Shown here one piece after another: positions 16,535 through 24,429 of a stretch of DNA of 44,424 nt. Source of the stretch: Rhodopseudomonas sp. GTDB taxonomy: Bacteria > Pseudomonadota > Alphaproteobacteria > Rhizobiales > Xanthobacteraceae. The notes beneath the pieces were generated by a model, which was not told the origin of the DNA, searched no databases, and saw only the letters and a program-made list of their open reading frames with translations. How positions within the stretch are numbered: position 1 is the stretch's first letter; each line of letters starts with the position of its first letter. Position numbers and translations under genes: made by a program. The stretch covers positions 1 to 44,424 of the forward strand of contig WGNB01000032.1 of NCBI GenBank assembly GCA_016124795.1. Direction: 5' to 3'.

Positions 16535-16557
16535 CCCCGCGCTTAAAAAGCGCGGGG
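16535..16557. terminator. Hairpin between the FAH gene and the first Bug gene
   Basis: A perfect 10-bp stem (CCCCGCGCTT with AAGCGCGGGG) closes a 3-base loop, 21 bases past the FAH stop. No T-run follows. It probably separates the FAH transcript from the binding-protein gene. Confidence 0.5.
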
Positions 16558-16647
16558 GCTGCCCGTTGACAAATGGCGTCCCGCTCGACTTCCCTGTGAC
16601 GATAACAAAGGCAGCCGTAAAGGCCTGCCACATCACGGGGAGAGTCC

Positions 16648-17631
16648 ATGAAACGCACCATCGTTGCGGCCGTTACCGGTTTGTGCGCCGCCGGCTTTAT
16701 CATCGGCAATCTGTCGACCGCCGCGGCCGAATGGCCCAATGACCGGCCAATCCATTTGATCGTCGCCTTCGGCGCCGGCGGTGGAACCGACATCGCCGCC
16801 CGCATCGTCGCCGATCCCCTGAGCAAGCTGCTCAACCAGAGCATCGTGGTCGAGAACAAGCCGGGCGGCGGCGGCACCATCGGCACCGAATATGTCGCCC
16901 GCGCCGACAAAGACGGTTACACCGCCTCGATGATTTCGACCGGCCACACCGTCGGTGCGGCGATGCTGAAGGCGGCCTCGCGTTACGATGCGGTCAAGGA
17001 TTTCGCCCCGGTGGCCGTGGTGGCCAACTCCACCTTCGTCGTCGTCGCCAACAAGAACTTCGCCGCCAACGACATCAAGGGCTTGATTGCACTGGCCAAG
17101 GCCAGTCCCGGCAAGCTGAACTTCGCCAGTGTCGGGGTCGGGTCGACCCAGCATATCGCTGGCGAGTTGCTGGTGCAGAAGGCCGGCATCGACGTCAAGC
17201 ATATCCCTTATCGCGGTTCGCCGGCGCTGGTCGCCGCGCTCCTCGCTAACCAGGTCGATTACGCGGTCGAAACCTTTCAGGCGGTGCAAGGGCAGGTGCT
17301 GGCCGGCAAGCTGAAACTGCTGGCGGTCGGTTCGGCGACCCGGTCGCCCAATGCTCCCGATGTCCCGACTGTCGCCGAGTCCGGTGTGCCCGGATATAAT
17401 GTCAGCGGCTGGTATGGCTGGGTTTATCCGGCTGGCGTGCCGCAGGCGATTATCGACAAGACCAATGCCGCCTTGAAAAAGGTGCTGGCGGAGCCGGATA
17501 TTCGCGAGAAGCTGAGCAAGATCGGCGCCGTCGCGTCGATGTCGACCCCGGCTGAATTCCACGCGATTCTGGCCGACGACGTCGCGAAATGGATCGCGGT
17601 GCGCGACAAGGCCGGCCTCACGGCCAAATAG
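16648..17631 (+). CDS. Bug/TctC-family periplasmic binding protein
   Basis: A 327-residue substrate-binding protein of the tripartite tricarboxylate transporter (Bug) family, which capture carboxylates or aromatic acids in the periplasm. A signal peptide is visible (TIVAAVTGLCAAGFIIGNLSTAAA). The family signature follows: PIHLIVAFGAGGGTDIAARIV, VVENKPGGGGTIGTEYVA, IPYRGSPALVAALL and VPTVAESGVPGY. No TctA or TctB membrane subunit is adjacent, so this is an orphan, as is usual for Bug proteins. ATG at 16648 follows GGGGAGAGTCC. A strong hairpin ends the gene. Ligand unknown; the FAH neighbour suggests an organic acid of aromatic breakdown. Confidence 0.93.
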   Translation: MKRTIVAAVTGLCAAGFIIGNLSTAAAEWPNDRPIHLIVAFGAGGGTDIAARIVADPLSKLLNQSIVVENKPGGGGTIGTEYVARADKDGYTASMISTGHTVGAAMLKAASRYDAVKDFAPVAVVANSTFVVVANKNFAANDIKGLIALAKASPGKLNFASVGVGSTQHIAGELLVQKAGIDVKHIPYRGSPALVAALLANQVDYAVETFQAVQGQVLAGKLKLLAVGSATRSPNAPDVPTVAESGVPGYNVSGWYGWVYPAGVPQAIIDKTNAALKKVLAEPDIREKLSKIGAVASMSTPAEFHAILADDVAKWIAVRDKAGLTAK

Positions 17632-17646
17632 CACTGGTACGGATTG

Positions 17647-17677
17647 GCCGCCTTTGGACATTTCGTCCAAGGGCGGC
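17647..17677 (+). terminator. Terminator hairpin after the first Bug gene
   Basis: A 13-pair stem with one T-G (17647-17659 with 17665-17677) and a 5-base loop is followed by CTAACTGTTTTCC, which is modestly T-rich. It begins 16 bases past the stop codon. Confidence 0.65.
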
Positions 17678-17752
17678 TAACTGTTTTCCGGACACGGCGT
17701 GGCGCGGGCGTCAGGGATGGCCCGCCGCGCGCTATACACCCATGAGGAAAAA

Positions 17753-18319
17753 ATGGCCGACAAGCTGAACGTCGTTACGATTTGCGGTTCGCTGCGCAAG
17801 GGATCTTATAACCACGCTTTGATCCGGGCCTTGCCGGCGCTGGCGCCGTCGAACATGGCGCTGACCGAAGCGCCGTCCTATGCCGGCTTTCCGCTTTATA
17901 ATGACGACGTTCGCGCCGCCTCCGGCGCGCCGGCCGATGTCGCCGCCTGGGCCGCCGCGATTGCCGCCGCCGATGGCATCATCATCGTCTCGCCGGAGTT
18001 CAACTGGTCGATTCCCGGACCGCTGAAGAACGCCATCGACTGGGTGTCCAAGCTCAAGGACGTGCCGTTCAAGGACAAGCCGGTGGCGCTGCAATCCTGT
18101 TCGACCGGCCAGATGGGCGGCGGCCGGATGCAGTATCACCTGCGCATGGCGTTGCAGGCGATCGATGCGCAGTTGTTCGGCAAACCGGAAATCTTCGTCA
18201 ATTTCGCCGGCAAGAAGTTCGACGAAAAGACGCTCGAACTGACCGATCAGGCGGTCAAGGACATTGTCACCACCCAGCTTGCCGGCTTCGCCAAGTTCAT
18301 CGCGCGGATGAAGGTCTAG
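17753..18319 (+). CDS. NADPH-dependent FMN reductase / quinone reductase
   Basis: A 188-residue flavodoxin-fold enzyme of the NADPH-dependent FMN reductase family (ChrR/YieF-like), which reduces quinones, flavins or metals using NAD(P)H. The FMN phosphate loop is ICGSLRKGSYNHAL at the N-terminus, and the family motif SPEFNWSIPGPLKNAIDWVS lies near residue 80. I chose ATG at 17753 because GAGGAAAAA stands just upstream and the protein then begins right at the flavodoxin fold; an earlier start at 17699 would add 18 unlikely residues. It stands alone after a terminator and converges on a gene of the opposite strand. Probable cytosolic role in quinone or oxidative-stress defence. Confidence 0.9.
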   Translation: MADKLNVVTICGSLRKGSYNHALIRALPALAPSNMALTEAPSYAGFPLYNDDVRAASGAPADVAAWAAAIAAADGIIIVSPEFNWSIPGPLKNAIDWVSKLKDVPFKDKPVALQSCSTGQMGGGRMQYHLRMALQAIDAQLFGKPEIFVNFAGKKFDEKTLELTDQAVKDIVTTQLAGFAKFIARMKV

Positions 18320-18392
18320 GCTCCGGCCATCCGGTCGGGCTTCAGCCTGCCTGCCTTCCCGGTGAAATATCCGACTTCGACATGAATGCGTT

Positions 18393-18423
18393 TTCAGGCG
18401 GGCCGTTGACGGCTTCGCCTGAA
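18393..18423. terminator. Nested hairpin between convergent genes
   Basis: An outer perfect 8-bp stem (TTCAGGCG with CGCCTGAA) encloses a second GCCGT/ACGGC pairing. It lies between the stop of the FMN reductase gene and the stop of the convergent gene, 9 bases from the latter, and could serve both strands. No T-run on either side. Confidence 0.45.
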
Positions 18424-18431
18424 GACGCGGG

Positions 18432-18776
18432 TCACCGCTTGCGACCCATCTTGATCCGGTTGCCTTGCGGATCGGTCAGATAAACGACGCCGCTTTCAAC
18501 GATCAGCGCGCCGCGCCAGCCCGACGACAGACAGACCGCGCTGCCGCAGGGCCGCCACCTCGATTCGTGAACCTTGCCGCCGCGAATGGCGAAGCGTTGC
18601 CGGCCGTCTTTGTAATATGTGGCGGGACCGCGGTTCATCTGAAAGGTCCGGCCGGCCAGAAAGCGATAGACCTCCGCTTCCGTCATCGTGCTGGATTGCG
18701 CTTGCGCCATGGCCGCGGGTGCAAGCGCGATGGTCAGACATGTCGCCGCAAGGGCGGTCATGATGGTTTGTTTCAT
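18432..18776 (-). CDS. Small secreted protein, function unknown
   Basis: A 114-residue protein with a clear signal peptide (TALAATCLTIALAPAAMAQAQ). I do not recognise a named family. The mature 90 residues begin with a short helix (MTEAEVYRFLAGRTFQ) and continue as a beta-rich segment with aromatic and Gly residues. One likely disulfide joins two Cys five residues apart (CGSAVC), and the basic end is IKMGRKR. It begins 12 bases downstream of the small Cys-rich protein gene on the same strand, so the pair is one transcript. Probably periplasmic or extracellular. Confidence 0.72.
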   Translation of the reverse strand: MKQTIMTALAATCLTIALAPAAMAQAQSSTMTEAEVYRFLAGRTFQMNRGPATYYKDGRQRFAIRGGKVHESRWRPCGSAVCLSSGWRGALIVESGVVYLTDPQGNRIKMGRKR

Positions 18777-18788
18777 CGTTCGTCACGC

Positions 18789-19022
18789 CTATCTTTTGCA
18801 GATGTTCTTGTGGGTGCGTCCGCTCGGCATGCCGGCGTAAACGCCGGTCTTCAGGCATTGCGAATAGCCGGCCGAACACTGTGCGGAATTGCCGCCGGCG
18901 CTAATGCAGCCGTTCTTGAGCGCGGTGCAGCTCTTATTACATGCGGCAAGAGCAATGCCCGGCGCTGCGCAGATCAGCACCAAGGCCATGGAGGCGGCGC
19001 AAAACAACCGACGACGTGGCAT
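18789..19022 (-). CDS. Small cysteine-rich secreted protein
   Basis: A 77-residue precursor. The signal peptide (FCAASMALVLICAAPGIALAA) is followed by a mature peptide of about 50 residues with six cysteines in the pattern CNKSC, GC, QC, QC, IC, enough for three disulfides. I chose ATG at 19022 because GGGAGGAA lies 8 bases upstream; the longer frame from 19043 adds residues that contain the ribosome binding site. The function is unknown. Six-Cys secreted peptides include toxins, inhibitors and metal binders, but no such assignment can be made here. It precedes the 114-residue secreted protein by 12 bases. Confidence 0.7.
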   Translation of the reverse strand: MPRRRLFCAASMALVLICAAPGIALAACNKSCTALKNGCISAGGNSAQCSAGYSQCLKTGVYAGMPSGRTHKNICKR

Positions 19023-19069
19023 AGCGAGTTCCTCCCGCTGCAATCCTAGCGCGAGGGCGCCAAAGCGAC

Positions 19070-19099
19070 AAGGCGCCCGCCTTCGCGGGCGGACGCCTT
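19070..19099 (-). terminator. Hairpin downstream of the old yellow enzyme gene
   Basis: An inner 5-bp stem CCCGC/GCGGG with a CTTC loop is extended by AAGGCG/CGCCTT after a short bulge. It lies 23 bases past the stop of the oxidoreductase gene on the minus strand and upstream of the Cys-rich gene, so it probably separates the two transcripts. Confidence 0.5.
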
Positions 19100-19121
19100 G
19101 CCGGATGTCGTCGGGTCCGGA

Positions 19122-20231
19122 TCAGGCTTGAGCCCGGTTCGGGAAAATCTGCGGCCGCATCTTGGGATGGCACGGCATGGTACGTGGCGCGTAAGGCGTT
19201 TCGGCGCCGAGTTCTTCCGCCGCGTGCCAGGCCCAGCGCGGGTCCCACATCGCGCCGCGACCGATGACGATGAAGTCCGACTTGCCCGAGGCGACGATGT
19301 CTTCGGCTTCGCGCGCGCCGGTGATCAGACCGACCGACATGACCGGCAGGCCGGTGGCTTTCTTGATCGCGTCGGCGAAGGGCACGTTATAGGCCTTGGC
19401 GAAGGGAATCTGCTGGCGGGCGTCGAGCTGGCCGCTGGAGACGTCCATATAGTCGCAACCGAGCGCCTTGAGTTCGGCGGCGAACTTGATGGTGTCCTCG
19501 ATGGTGGTGCCACCGTCGACCCAGTCGACGGCCGAGATGCGAACGCCGAGCGGCTTGTCGGCCGGCCAGGCCTTGCGCATCGCCGCGAACACTTCGAGCG
19601 GGAAGCGCATCCGCTTTTCCAGCGAACCGCCATATTCGTCGCTGCGCTGGTTCGATAGCGGCGACAGGAACTGGTGGATCAGATAGCCGTGGCCGCCGTG
19701 CATTTCGAGGAGGTCATAGCCGACACGCTCGGCGCGTTCGACCGATGAAATGTAATCGGCCAGCGTCGCCTTGATCTCGGCGGCGGTCATTTCCTTCGGT
19801 ACATGCCAGCCGTCGCCGAACGGGATCGCCGACGGCGCCAGCGTTTCCCAGGCGCCTTCTTCCGGCTTGAGCGGCTTGCCGCCGACGGCCGGCGGCGCGG
19901 TCGAACCCTTGCGGCCGGCGTGGCCGATCTGGAGGCCATGCTTGGCGACGCCATACTGCTTGCAGAAGTCGATGACCCGCTTCATCGCCTTCTCGTTGTC
20001 GTCGGAATACATGCCGGCGCATTTCAGCGAGATGCGGCCGACGGGATTGATGTCGGTCATCTCGGTCATCACCAGCCCGGCGCAGCCGAGCGAGAACTGG
20101 CCGTAATGCATCAGGTGCCAGTCGTTGGCCGAGCCGTCGGTTGAATTGTACTGGCACATCGGCGACACCACGACGCGGTTCGGCAGAGTCATGCCGCGCA
20201 TGGTGATCGGTGAAAACAGAACGCTAGCCAT
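19122..20231 (-). CDS. NADH:flavin oxidoreductase (old yellow enzyme, YqjM/NamA-like)
   Basis: A 369-residue FMN-binding ene-reductase of the old yellow enzyme family. It has the N-terminal FSPITMRGMTLPNRVVVSPMCQY (Cys-containing YqjM-type start, split here as FSPITMRG and NRVVVSPMCQY), the substrate-anchoring His pair region HGGHGYLIHQFLSP, RSDEYGGSLEKR, and the FMN phosphate site in SDFIVIGRGAM. Length is right for the class. Such enzymes reduce activated C=C bonds of enones or aromatic intermediates with NAD(P)H. The gene is 21 bases downstream of the DoxX-like gene, so the two form an operon. Substrate unknown; the setting among catabolic genes suggests xenobiotic or aromatic intermediates. 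Confidence 0.92.
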   Translation of the reverse strand: MASVLFSPITMRGMTLPNRVVVSPMCQYNSTDGSANDWHLMHYGQFSLGCAGLVMTEMTDINPVGRISLKCAGMYSDDNEKAMKRVIDFCKQYGVAKHGLQIGHAGRKGSTAPPAVGGKPLKPEEGAWETLAPSAIPFGDGWHVPKEMTAAEIKATLADYISSVERAERVGYDLLEMHGGHGYLIHQFLSPLSNQRSDEYGGSLEKRMRFPLEVFAAMRKAWPADKPLGVRISAVDWVDGGTTIEDTIKFAAELKALGCDYMDVSSGQLDARQQIPFAKAYNVPFADAIKKATGLPVMSVGLITGAREAEDIVASGKSDFIVIGRGAMWDPRWAWHAAEELGAETPYAPRTMPCHPKMRPQIFPNRAQA

Positions 20232-20252
20232 GATCGAAGGGTCCTTGTGTCT

Positions 20253-20651
20253 TTACAGGAACGGGAAGGGCGAACCGGCGTGATAGGCGTGCATCGCGAC
20301 GACCAGGCAGCACAGCGCCCAGAACACGCAGAACTCGATGCCGCCGATCACCCAGATCCAGCACCGGGTGAGCTTGTAGGTGGCCGCCGCCGCGACCAGC
20401 AGATGGATGAAGCCGAGGAAGCCGGCGATCGCGGTGTAGATGCCGAAGAACAGGCCGATCGTCAGGAAGCATTCGATGGTGCCAGCCAGATACATCCAGA
20501 ACTTCGGCGGCTTGAAGCCGACATCGACGTAGAACTTCAGCGCCTGCGGCACCGTGAATTTCGCGACGATATGCGGGACGAAGAACAGTGCGCAGATGAT
20601 GCGCAGGATGTTGAATTCGTTAAACAGGTTGAAATTATCGGCAAGTGACAT
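20253..20651 (-). CDS. DoxX-like inner membrane protein
   Basis: A 132-residue integral membrane protein with four hydrophobic segments, consistent with the DoxX/DoxD-like superfamily (ILRIICALFFVPHIVAKF, FWMYLAGTIECFLTIGLFF, IAGFLGFIHLLVAAAA, FCVFWALCCLVVAM). DoxX-like proteins often accompany oxidoreductases and quinone-linked enzymes. I chose ATG at 20651, preceded by AGGGGAAAC; a longer frame from 20726 contains that site within the coding part and has an implausible start. It precedes the old yellow enzyme gene by 21 bases. Function unproven. Confidence 0.8.
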   Translation of the reverse strand: MSLADNFNLFNEFNILRIICALFFVPHIVAKFTVPQALKFYVDVGFKPPKFWMYLAGTIECFLTIGLFFGIYTAIAGFLGFIHLLVAAAATYKLTRCWIWVIGGIEFCVFWALCCLVVAMHAYHAGSPFPFL

Positions 20652-20801
20652 TTTGTTTCCCCTAGACCCCGTCGCGGTCGCCGGCTTGTTGTTGTGGTGC
20701 CCGCGGTCGTGGCCGGAAACTGGCATTTCCTGACGCGCGCGCCAAGACCGTTCTGGGTTTTCGGAGCTGTTCCTGGATATTAAGACGGCATCCGAACCGC
20801 G

Positions 20802-21401
20802 TCACAATGGCTTGCCGTTCAGCCAGCCCGCGCACTGCGCATAAAGCGCGTCGAGCGGCGGTCCGTCGAGGCCGGGCAATTCGTCCTTGATGGTGTAGCC
20901 GATCCGGCTCTGCAAATAGGCCAGGTGACGGTACCCTTCAGGGAACTGCCCCAGCAGTTGCTTGTCGAGCTTGAGCACGGCGCCGGGTTCGACCGGATCG
21001 ATGCGGTCGCGTTCGTAAGCCAGCCGCAACAGCACGATGCCCCATTGGCCGTCACGTTTTTCGACGAAGTGAAAAAATCGTCCGGCGCAAACCACATCGC
21101 ACAATACGCCTTCGACCCGCGCGCGCTGGGTGATTGTCATCTTGGTTTGCGCCAGCCCTCGGCTGCCCGCGATCTCGATCGTGCTGCCGCCGAGCATATG
21201 CATGATGCGGGCGCCTTTGGCGTAACCCTCCTGGCTGACGGTGATGAACTCCTCGAAGGAGCCCTGAAACCAGGTGGCCCACATTTGCCCTTCGGGATGC
21301 CAGAGGGTGCGGAAGCGGTCCCACTGGCGGGCGTCGCGCCATAGCACCCAGTTTTCGATCAGATCGCGGATTGCCGATCGGTCCTCGGTCGGGATGGGCA
21401 T
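20802..21401 (-). CDS. NTF2/SnoaL-like protein
   Basis: A 199-residue protein with a nuclear-transport-factor-2/SnoaL-like cone fold (RSAIRDLIENWVLWRDARQWDRFRTLWHPEG at the start, split here as RSAIRDLIENWV and RFRTLWHPEG). The family includes small-subunit ring-hydroxylating dioxygenase partners, ketosteroid isomerase relatives and dehydratases. A C-terminal extension of about 50 residues (GYRHLAYLQSRIGY, LDALYAQCAGWLNG) is longer than the bare domain. It is divergent from the SDR gene; the 168 bases between their starts probably hold both promoters. Its reaction cannot be told from sequence. Confidence 0.78.
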   Translation of the reverse strand: MPIPTEDRSAIRDLIENWVLWRDARQWDRFRTLWHPEGQMWATWFQGSFEEFITVSQEGYAKGARIMHMLGGSTIEIAGSRGLAQTKMTITQRARVEGVLCDVVCAGRFFHFVEKRDGQWGIVLLRLAYERDRIDPVEPGAVLKLDKQLLGQFPEGYRHLAYLQSRIGYTIKDELPGLDGPPLDALYAQCAGWLNGKPL

Positions 21402-21569
21402 GGTTCTTCCTCTCCGTCATATCCGGCATTCGCCGCCGGCCATTGTTGGCCCGAGCATAAACCTTGTGCCGGGCTTCCACGTCTTTATACACAGTGGCAA
21501 TCAACAGAGACGTGAATGGCCGGGACCGGTCCGACAGGGACAGGGCAGGCCACGACAGGGGAGACAGGC

Positions 21570-22349
21570 ATGGCCGCATCGACAGGCACACGGCTGCAAG
21601 GAAAGACCGCCATCGTCACCGGCGGCGCCAAGGGCATCGGCCGGCATTACTCGATGGCCCTGGCCGCCGAAGGCGCGCGGGTGATGGTCGCCGACATCGC
21701 CGACGGTTCGGCAGTCGCCGCCGACATCGTCGCCAGCCATGGCGCCGGCAGCGCGGCGAGCTTCACCTTCGACGTCGCTGACGAAAGCGCGGTCAAGGCG
21801 CTGGTCGCCGAGACCGTGAAGCAGTTCGGTCAGATCGATATTCTCGTTAACAACGCCGCGCTTTACGCCACGCTGACGCCGCGCAATTACGACGAATGGG
21901 ACATCGAGACCTGGGACAAGGTGATGGCGATCAACGTGCGCGGGCCGTACCTGATGGTCCGGCATGTTGCACCGCACATGAAGTCCCGCGGCGCCGGCAA
22001 GATCATCAACATCGCCTCGGGCGCCGCCTACAAAGGCATCCCGCGCATGCTGCCTTATGTCACGTCCAAGGGCGCGATGCTGGCCTTCACCCGATCGCTG
22101 TCGCGCGAGCTCGGCGCGTTCGGTATCGGCGTCAATTCGCTGTCGCCGGGTTATATCCTGTCCGATACCGGCCTCGACAATTCCACCCATGTCGAGGAGG
22201 AGCGGATTCCGGTCCGCAATTCCCGCGCTTTCAAGCGCGACGGCTATCCGGAAGACCTGCTTGGCGCGCTGGTGTTCCTCGCCTCGGGCGACAGCGATTT
22301 CGTCACCGGCCAGTCGCTGGTGGTGGACGGCGGCTCGGTCAATAACTAA
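21570..22349 (+). CDS. Short-chain dehydrogenase/reductase
   Basis: A 259-residue classical SDR. The cofactor loop is TGGAKGIGRHYS near residue 15, NNAALYA is the NNAG-type motif, and the catalytic Ser and YxxxK are in NIASGAAYKG and YVTSKGAM. The C-terminal PxG region is SLSPGYILSDTG, and the end LVVDGGSVNN is typical. ATG at 21570 is preferred because GGGGAGACAGG precedes it; an earlier start would add a low-complexity Gly/Thr stretch. The bicupin dioxygenase follows 105 bases later on the same strand. The substrate is not predictable; a hydroxy or keto intermediate of the aromatic or alicyclic route is a guess. Confidence 0.93.
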   Translation: MAASTGTRLQGKTAIVTGGAKGIGRHYSMALAAEGARVMVADIADGSAVAADIVASHGAGSAASFTFDVADESAVKALVAETVKQFGQIDILVNNAALYATLTPRNYDEWDIETWDKVMAINVRGPYLMVRHVAPHMKSRGAGKIINIASGAAYKGIPRMLPYVTSKGAMLAFTRSLSRELGAFGIGVNSLSPGYILSDTGLDNSTHVEEERIPVRNSRAFKRDGYPEDLLGALVFLASGDSDFVTGQSLVVDGGSVNN

Positions 22350-22454
22350 CTCTGCGGCAGGCGGGGGACAGCCCTTACCGGGGGTTGTTCCGCTTGACCC
22401 GCAATTGAGCTATAAAGTTACAAAATCAACCATCCCGTCCCAAGGAGCAGGCTC

Positions 22455-23522
22455 ATGGCGGTCGCAACCGCATCCCAGCAGACCAACCCGGGTTCCAAGC
22501 ATAATATCGAGGGCTCGCGGCAGGCCTATTACGAGAAGATCGCGAAATTCAACATGGCGCCGCTCTGGGAGGTGCTCAAGGGTCTGGTGACTCCGGAGCC
22601 CAAGACCAAGTACCTGCCGGCGGTGTGGAAATTCGCCGACGTCAAGCGGCTGATCCTGGAAGCCGGCGGCGTCATCAGCGCCGAGGAAGCCGAGCGCCGC
22701 GTGCTGGTGCTGGAAAATCCCGGCATGCCGGGCAAGTCGCGCGTCACCAATTCGCTGTTCGCCGGCGTGCAACTGATCCTGCCGGGCGAAGTCGCCGAAG
22801 TGCATCGTCACTCGGCCTCGGCGATCCGCTTCATGCTGGAAGGCGAAGGCGCCTACACCGCCGTCGAGGGTGAAAAGTCGCAGATGCGTCATGGCGACTT
22901 CATCATCACCGCCAACTGGGCCCCGCACGATCACGGCAATCCCGGCAACCAGCCGGCGATGTGGCTCGACGTGCTCGACATGCCGACCGTCAATCACTTC
23001 GAAGCGTCGTTCTCCGAGCACTTCGAAGACAAGATGCAGAAGACCAATCACGAGGACGGCGACTCGTTCGAGCGCTTCGCCTCGGGCGTGCTGCCGGACG
23101 GCATGCCGGCGACCACCAACCGCACGCCGGTCATCAACTATCCTTATTCGAAGATGCGGCCGATCCTCGAGCGGCTGAAGAACACCGGCGACATCGACAA
23201 ACGTCACGGCGCGCGCGTGCGTTACGCCAACCCGATCAATGGCGGTCCGGTGATGCCGACGATGGGCGCGCACCTGGCGTTGCTGCCGGCCGGCTTCAAG
23301 GGCGAGCCCTACCGCTCGACCGACGGCACCGTCTTCGCCTGCGCCGAAGGGCACGGCTACACGCTGGTCGATGGCGAGAAGCTCGAATGGGGCGTCAACG
23401 ACGTTTTCGTGATCCCGCCGTGGAAGCGCTACCAGCACATGCCGGCGGTGGAATCGGTGCTGTTCTCGATCTCCGACCGGCCGGCGCAGGAAGCGCTCGG
23501 CATCTGGCGCGAAGGGAACTGA
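22455..23522 (+). CDS. Gentisate 1,2-dioxygenase-type bicupin
   Basis: A 355-residue double cupin matching gentisate 1,2-dioxygenase, an Fe(II) enzyme that opens the ring of 2,5-dihydroxybenzoate or related aromatic acids. The three iron ligands are visible in the first cupin: His117 and His119 in EVHRHSASAIRF, and His158 in WAPHDHGN, with the spacing of 39 between the second and third ligand as in characterised enzymes. The second cupin (about 250-340) has no such triad, as is normal. Length is typical. ATG at 22455 follows AAGGAGCAGG. It lies between the SDR and an unusual alpha/beta-hydrolase on the same strand. Relatives act on 1-hydroxy-2-naphthoate and salicylate, so gentisate itself is not proven. 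Confidence 0.88.
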   Translation: MAVATASQQTNPGSKHNIEGSRQAYYEKIAKFNMAPLWEVLKGLVTPEPKTKYLPAVWKFADVKRLILEAGGVISAEEAERRVLVLENPGMPGKSRVTNSLFAGVQLILPGEVAEVHRHSASAIRFMLEGEGAYTAVEGEKSQMRHGDFIITANWAPHDHGNPGNQPAMWLDVLDMPTVNHFEASFSEHFEDKMQKTNHEDGDSFERFASGVLPDGMPATTNRTPVINYPYSKMRPILERLKNTGDIDKRHGARVRYANPINGGPVMPTMGAHLALLPAGFKGEPYRSTDGTVFACAEGHGYTLVDGEKLEWGVNDVFVIPPWKRYQHMPAVESVLFSISDRPAQEALGIWREGN

Positions 23523-23618
23523 TTGGCGCCCAGCCGCGTTTTATGACTGAATACGGCTGCGCCGCGTCGGCGCAGCCGTTTGTTTATGCGCGCTAAGACA
23601 GGCGCGACGGAGGACGTG

Positions 23619-24407
23619 ATGCAATTCGAGCAACTGACCGCCGGTCATGGCGCACTCAAGGCGGTGCGCACCGGCCAGGGCCGCGATCTGGTGGTGCTGC
23701 ATTCGTTGCTGGCCGACCGCCACGCCTTCGATCCGGTGCTGACGACGCTGGCCGCAAAGCATCGCGTCACCTTGATCAACCTGCCGGGTTTTCACGGTTC
23801 GCAGCCGCCGCTGCTGCCGCTGATGGATGCTTATGTCGCGGCGATCGAGGACGGCTTTGACGAATTCGGCATCGACGGCGACTCGATCCTGATCGGCAAT
23901 GGCTTCGGCGGTACGGTGGCGCTCGCCTTCGCGCTGGCCCATCCCGAGCGTATCGCCCGGCTGGTCATCAGCGATGCCGCGGCCGCCTTTCCCGAGGAAG
24001 GTCGCCAGCAGTTCGCGGCGATGGCCGCCCGGGTCACCGAAGGCGGTCTTGGCGCGATCGCCGAGATCGCGGCCAAGCGGGTGTTCTCGCCGGCTTATCT
24101 TGCCGCACACCCGGAGAAGATCGAGGAGCGCAAGCAGGTGCTGCTCGGCATCGAGCCGAAAGCCTTTCACGCCGCCTGTACGATCCTGCAGAAGGCCGAC
24201 CTGACGCCGCTGCTGCACCGGCTGGAGCTGCCGACGCTGGTGGTCTGCGGCGAATTCGATCAGGCGACGCCCCCGGTGCTCAACAAGCAGATCGTCGAGA
24301 AAGTGGCGGGCGCGAAATATATCGAACTGCCCGGCTGCGGCCATTGTCCGCCGCTCGAACAGCCCGAGGCCTTTATCGCCGCGATCAAGGAATTTTGCGG
24401 GCTGTAG
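23619..24407 (+). CDS. Alpha/beta-hydrolase lacking the nucleophilic serine
   Basis: A 262-residue alpha/beta-hydrolase fold protein. The core is complete: oxyanion region VVLHSLLADRHAF, LINLPGFHGSQP, nucleophile elbow ILIGNGFGGTVAL, Asp214 in CGEFDQATPP and His242 in CGHCPPLEQPEAF. At the elbow, where G-x-S-x-G is expected, the sequence reads G-N-Gly95-F-G, so the nucleophile is missing; the codon is GGC. The acid and base are kept, so either a non-covalent mechanism or a non-hydrolytic role is possible. ATG at 23619 follows CGGAGGACG. It is 96 bases after the dioxygenase gene and converges on a GntR gene. A role on the ring-fission product is a context-based guess. Confidence 0.88.
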   Translation: MQFEQLTAGHGALKAVRTGQGRDLVVLHSLLADRHAFDPVLTTLAAKHRVTLINLPGFHGSQPPLLPLMDAYVAAIEDGFDEFGIDGDSILIGNGFGGTVALAFALAHPERIARLVISDAAAAFPEEGRQQFAAMAARVTEGGLGAIAEIAAKRVFSPAYLAAHPEKIEERKQVLLGIEPKAFHAACTILQKADLTPLLHRLELPTLVVCGEFDQATPPVLNKQIVEKVAGAKYIELPGCGHCPPLEQPEAFIAAIKEFCGL

Positions 24408-24429
24408 CGTAACCGCAAGACGAGCGCGG

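Noticed and set aside
16566-16606. TTGACA upstream of the first Bug gene as a promoter
   Set aside because: No -10 hexamer lies at 16-18 bases; GATAAC is 29 bases away.
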